Origin: Mastigias papua
Taxonomy: Eukaryota; Cnidaria; Scyphozoa; Rhizostomeae; Mastigiidae
Direction of reading: 5' to 3'
Assembly (NCBI GenBank): GCA_964019165.1
Contig: OZ025279.1
Coordinates: 5,932,341 to 5,996,340 of the forward strand
DNA length: 64,000 nt
A program made the translations under genes and the position numbers. Shown one piece after another: positions 59,980-64,000 of this stretch. Within the stretch, counting starts at the first letter, position 1. Each line of letters starts with the position of its first letter. Below the pieces are notes generated by a model that had not been told where the DNA came from, made no database searches, and saw only the letters and a program-made list of their open reading frames with translations.

Positions 59980-62769
59980 CTCAAATTCTGTAAAGAAGCC
60001 ATGGTCACTGTTTGTATGATTATGTAGGATGTACTGCTTAAGATTCGCAATATGTATTGGCCTGCTATTCAGAACACCATTCATTTCTATATCATCCATT
60101 GTCTCCATAACTTCAATATACTTTCCTTTCCTAGGCACATACAGGGAAAATCTCATATAAAAATAACACACTTATTATAACTTGACGAAAGAAAACGAAG
60201 ATAGGGAGATCATTGATGCGAAACTTCTACATTAACAGATTCCTCTCTAAGTCAGTGCTTATTGTGCAATACCCAATTCATTTCCCGCACCATTTAAAAG
60301 CTAATATGCTGTACTTTATGGGTGTGCAACAGAGGAACTAGGGCACTAGTTTGACATGAAGAAGGCTAGATAATTAACAACCGCTCACCTAGCAACACAT
60401 GGGTGCCTGGCTGTAACAGTGGGGAGATACAGGGAAGAGAGGAGAGGAACTGGCCACTCCAATTCACACTGCAGACAGACCAGGATACATTTCCCTACTG
60501 ACATGCATCTTTCAATGTACAGGAAGCATATGTGACTAACGACTGCAACTACATTTACCATTGGAAATCTTTGAAGAGATGGTTGTATAGAACCATTGAG
60601 AAGGGTATGACCATCATTGGAAAGATGGTCATACCTTTCTCAATGGTTCAATACAAAAAGCAACATAAACCCAACTTGAGACAGTTTTCAACTATTAAAT
60701 TAATTAAGACCATAGGAAAGGAAAAAGACTCTTCAGACCACAAAGGAAAAAATCTTCACACCAAAATCATGTTCACATATAAAAATCAGGAAAACTTCTG
60801 GCATACCTTCGACAAATTAGAACAACAGTGACGATTAGCGCAACAACAACCACAAAACCTGCGCTTCCTCCAATTATTGGTAACCATGGGAAAGTATCGT
60901 CTTGAGCTGTAATAGAAAAGAACTTTAGAACTAGGAAAGTAGAGACTGAGAATTATTTGATAAACTGATAAGATTTTAAGAGGTTAGGCGTGCTATCTGA
61001 TGAACCTTCTAATAATTTATATTTCCAATGATACATGATGTTCTATAAGCAAATCAGGATTTTCATCATGTCTCATATTGCTTATTTTTGAGCCAAATCT
61101 TGGGCCTTGAGTTGCTTAATGGTTGCATAGTTCTTTCAACTCAATTTCAAAAAATCATCGAAGATTTCTTTTACTGCCAATGCTAAATGAATAGCCTCGT
61201 CTGGGCTTGAAAATGACTATATTAGCAGAAATTTGTATATAATTTTACAAATCGACTTCAGTTGCTTATAAAGGATGAAAATACAACTGATAATCACGAA
61301 AATTTATAGGAATTATATTTACTCTTCGGTGCCTAATTGCCAGGGGGTCGGAATTCGCAGAAGGTATGGAATTTTCTAGAAAATTCAATTAGCGAGGGGG
61401 TCGGATATACACAAACACATGAAAACATGCAGTAAGAAAACTGTTCTAAGTTGGTTCATTTTCTCTATTAAAAGCAAAATTCCCTAAAAATTATGGCTTC
61501 AATACTTCGGTGCAACAAGAAAAAATAATGAAAAATCAGTTTGAAGCAACATCAATAAAACAATTATTTCGTTATGAAAACAGAACCTAATGTAGCAGTC
61601 TGTTCAGCTTAAATTTGCAACACTCAGTTAAGAAAATGGCAAAACAAACGGCTCTTCCTAGGTGGAATTATTCTTGCTTCAGCTACTTTACACACCAAAT
61701 CCTCCAAAATTAATTGACCGGGGACCTTAATAAGAGTGGGGACTGGGAAAATTTTCCAAAACAAATTAGCGGAGGGAATGGGAATTAGGCACCATAGAGT
61801 AATACCATTCATAATACTAGTTCTAGTACCTTTTGCTGGGAATTCAACCACTTTGTAAACACAAAATGGATTTGGCTCACCACACAAATTTTTGCCAAAC
61901 AATATTATCAATTTCATTAAAAGGTACTTGAATAATATTCTTTTCAAATGAGCAACATGCACATCTGTGGTAGCTCTGAAAGTAAACAGTGGCTCATTGC
62001 CATCAATTCCATACACATAGTCATGTTATTCTTGGTTGCAACGCATCTCTCAATAAGGGTTGATATAATTTGAGGCATGTTTCAGTTCTTAGAATGATCA
62101 CAAACACGCAGACAAGAATCTGCAGAAAATGCGTACGTTGACTTATCATGCTTTGCCTCTCCATGCATGATAATATACCAACATGAAAGACTAAACACTG
62201 TTACAGTCCAAGAAGGTGCTACTAGAGATAACAGAAGGGGAGACTGTAAAAAGCTACCGATGTCCTATCACGCTGTTGTATAAACCAACATGTCAATGGG
62301 AGTAATCGAGAACGACAGTGAGAAGTTTTTCGGGATCATGGAGAACTCTCAGAACTATTGCCACTCCTTTTTTACGAATTCTCTGTAGAGACCAGGCGCT
62401 AAAAATCCCATATCTCTTCTTGGAAGGAAAAGCAAACAGAAAATTGCACATGTTCTGTTTTTAAAGTCGAAAAGGAAGGACGATAGTTCAATTGGAAAAT
62501 GTTCAACTGATAAACCTCGATAGGTTTAAGTATTGAAACTGATCCCACTCTCTAGCCTAAGTTCTCTCATCGTCCTGTCCAAATAGCCTCTCAATCATCG
62601 AAGTACACAAGGAATGGAAAATGCGTAGTAACCATAAAATAGTGTTGATGCTCCTAATCTAATATATACCCTGACTCTATTTATAGACTAAATACGTGTA
62701 TAAACATATACCTGTATAAACAGCGCTCAAATATGCTGTCTTCCCTTTCACTGAACTGAAAGCATACAC
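59980..62769 (-). CDS. RPTP, ectodomain end, transmembrane and juxtamembrane exons
   Basis: Exon 60807-60906 encodes QDDTFPWLPIIGGSAG followed by a hydrophobic run (FVVVVALIVTVVLIC) and RR, a single-pass membrane segment with a basic stop-transfer end. It splices in phase to 59980-60130 (RKGKYIEVMETMDDIEMNGV, then RPIHIANLKQYILHNH and FFTEFE), the juxtamembrane segment and the wedge that begins most RPTP D1 domains. Upstream, 62712-62769 is a candidate exon (VYAFSSVKGKTAYLSAVYT) whose phase fits the membrane exon exactly. It resembles the last strand of a fibronectin type III domain but is short, so it is less certain. Further ectodomain exons were not found and probably lie beyond 64000. Confidence 0.85.
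60383..60480 (+). mobile_element. SINE fragment, 3' half, copy 3
   Basis: Gctcacctagcaacacatgg then gtgcctggctgtaacagtgg and ggagaggaactggccactcc align with the body of the 27243-27500 SINE. The tRNA-like head is missing. Confidence 0.65.
60585..60654. ncRNA. Candidate hairpin in RPTP intron
   Basis: Arms 60585-60615 and 60624-60654 pair over 31 bp with two mismatches, with an 8-base loop. The core is ACCATTGAGAAGGGTATGAC against its inverse. The size and shape resemble a small RNA precursor, but an old inverted repeat is equally possible. Its expression strand cannot be told. Confidence 0.35.
61319..61802. mobile_element. Terminal-inverted-repeat element
   Basis: Ends TTACTCTTCGGTGCCTAATT and inverted TTACTCTATGGTGCCTAATT match at 18 of 20. 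The interior has repeated gg(g)gtcgg and ggg(g)actggg blocks. A minus-strand ORF at 61624-62016 overlaps this unit and is not a gene. Located in the RPTP intron between the candidate ectodomain exon and the membrane exon. Confidence 0.6.
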
Positions 62770-63744
62770 CTTGATAAAAGTAAGAAAATGTAGTTATATT
62801 CAGATTACTATCTGTGAGCAAAGGGTGCTGTACTAATGTATTAAAACCCAGGATACTTTATACATGTCTACCTGCATTATTAGAATTGACATTTTCCATC
62901 TCGAATTAATCGTAGAAGACACATAGAAAGAAGATTCGCAGCACCAGCAAGCAGGTAAACCTAATACGTACAACTAACCAGATATTTCTAACATATTCTG
63001 AAATATTCCAAAGAAGTTCATTTCTGCATTATAATTTTCTTTTCCTTCTTATACCAGTCCATTCTAAAGATAAAATACATCGTGTTTTGCAGTTGGCTTT
63101 AAAAGCAAGGCAAATGACGCAAAGTTTAGACTGAAGATTTTTATTGGCGACATATAAAATTTGTGTATTTAGAAAATATCTTTGGCTGCTGAACACAACA
63201 TGACTTTTGTCGCCAATCATTCAAGAAATTATGAGCTCCTGTCCAGCCCAGTGTAGTAAAACATGGGATTCTGATGATAAGGCTAGTGCAAAGGAGAACA
63301 AGGAATCGTTCCAAGAACATAAAAGTTTAGAAAGGTCTTTAATTCGCCTTAGTGGTGAATTTCCCATAGGCAGCTACCTTCTTATTTCTGTCGCAGAGTT
63401 CAGAACTTGATGCTTTCATTTCATCTAATCATATTTACCCACGATATTCAATCGGTTGCTATATAACAGGAAAATTATGTTGAAAATAAATTTACAATGT
63501 TCTGTCTAATTAAATTAAAATATTGTTGCCACAAGACTATCAAGAGAGTTGCCCTAAAAACCGATCTTCCACAGATTCATGTAACTAGTTGCTGATAGCT
63601 CAAAAGGTGATGCTTGAGCTTTTGTTTCAATCATGCAAAGGATTCGGTATCTCTAATGGATAGAGGGATACTGTTTCAGGTTTTTGGATCTGTGTATAAG
63701 AAACTTTTTTGGCATGTTATAATTTCAGTCTTACTACATGGAGG

Positions 63745-63965
63745 GTCCCTTACCGTTCCTTGTGCTGTATTTTGATATGACATATCTTTCTACGAACTGA
63801 TTAATCAGCTGATCATGATTATGTAAGCCTTCAACACAAAGTGGATCGACGATAAAGTCGCTTCCCTTCCATTGTTTTCATCCTCCATCACAAGATTCTC
63901 ACCCGCCATGATACTTTTCGGATCATTTAATGATGCCATGCTCCGTGCTATACCATAGAATAGGG
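63745..63965 (-). CDS. Unassigned coding-like frames near right edge
   Basis: Minus strand. One frame starts at an ATG near 63941 and reads MASLNDPKSIMAGENLVMED then NNGREATLSS before a stop. A second frame overlaps it and reads SDFIVDPLCVEGLHNHDQL, then INQFVERYVISKYSTRN ending at a possible GTAAGG donor. They could be two exons of something, or chance. No family recognised. The position upstream of the RPTP membrane exon would allow an ectodomain exon. Confidence 0.25.
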
Positions 63966-64000
63966 GATGTATGCTGATTGGCTAATTCTCCTTATCTCAA

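Noticed and set aside
61624..62016. 130-codon minus-strand ORF
   Set aside because: It overlaps the end of an inverted-repeat element and has no domain resemblance or splice sites that fit the phosphatase gene.

Overview
This window is nuclear DNA from an animal, most likely an intron-rich marine invertebrate. It is AT-rich and contains long spliceosomal introns, LINE, SINE and DNA-transposon remnants, TTAGGG-type repeats, and metazoan genes including a receptor tyrosine phosphatase. I cannot fix the phylum from sequence alone. There are no prokaryotic features. Exons were built by hand from reading frame, splice sites and phase continuity, so UTRs and transcript ends are not defined.

Layout. 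(1) Positions 5903-26754, minus strand: TTC4, a TPR co-chaperone. Ten exons join in phase and follow the known protein colinearly; only the last ~30 residues are missing. One intron (15692-17277) has the signature of a minor-class U12 AT-AC intron. The introns hold several plus-strand LINE fragments, one broken by a hAT element with its target-site duplication still visible. (2) Positions 26845-28247, plus strand: MMACHC, the cobalamin-processing protein, in two exons. Its ATG is 90 bp from that of TTC4, head to head. (3) Positions 31087-41943, plus strand: a copine-family protein of 676 residues in eight exons, with C2A, C2B and vWA domains, a long basic Ser/Pro N-terminus and one GC-AG intron. 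(4) Positions 41944-45851: convergent intergenic space with a pogo-like element that keeps a piece of transposase, and a long TA array. (5) Positions 45852-62769, minus strand: most of the intracellular part of a receptor-type protein tyrosine phosphatase, with a transmembrane exon, an active-looking D1 and a D2 with a WPE loop. Its ectodomain lies mostly beyond position 64000. (6) Edges: one unassigned minus-strand exon candidate at 1-156 and another near 63750-63960.

The four main genes do not form a pathway: Hsp90/Hsp70 co-chaperone work, vitamin B12 processing, calcium-dependent membrane binding and phosphotyrosine signalling are separate. The only clear functional link is the shared TTC4/MMACHC promoter interval. 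The rest is a record of mobile elements: non-LTR retrotransposons, a tRNA-type SINE family, hAT, Harbinger and pogo/Tc1-like elements, and possible Penelope-type ends with hammerhead-like cores. I found no clearly new system. The best leads are the U12 intron, the intronic hairpins, the hammerhead-like repeats and the transposon remnants.
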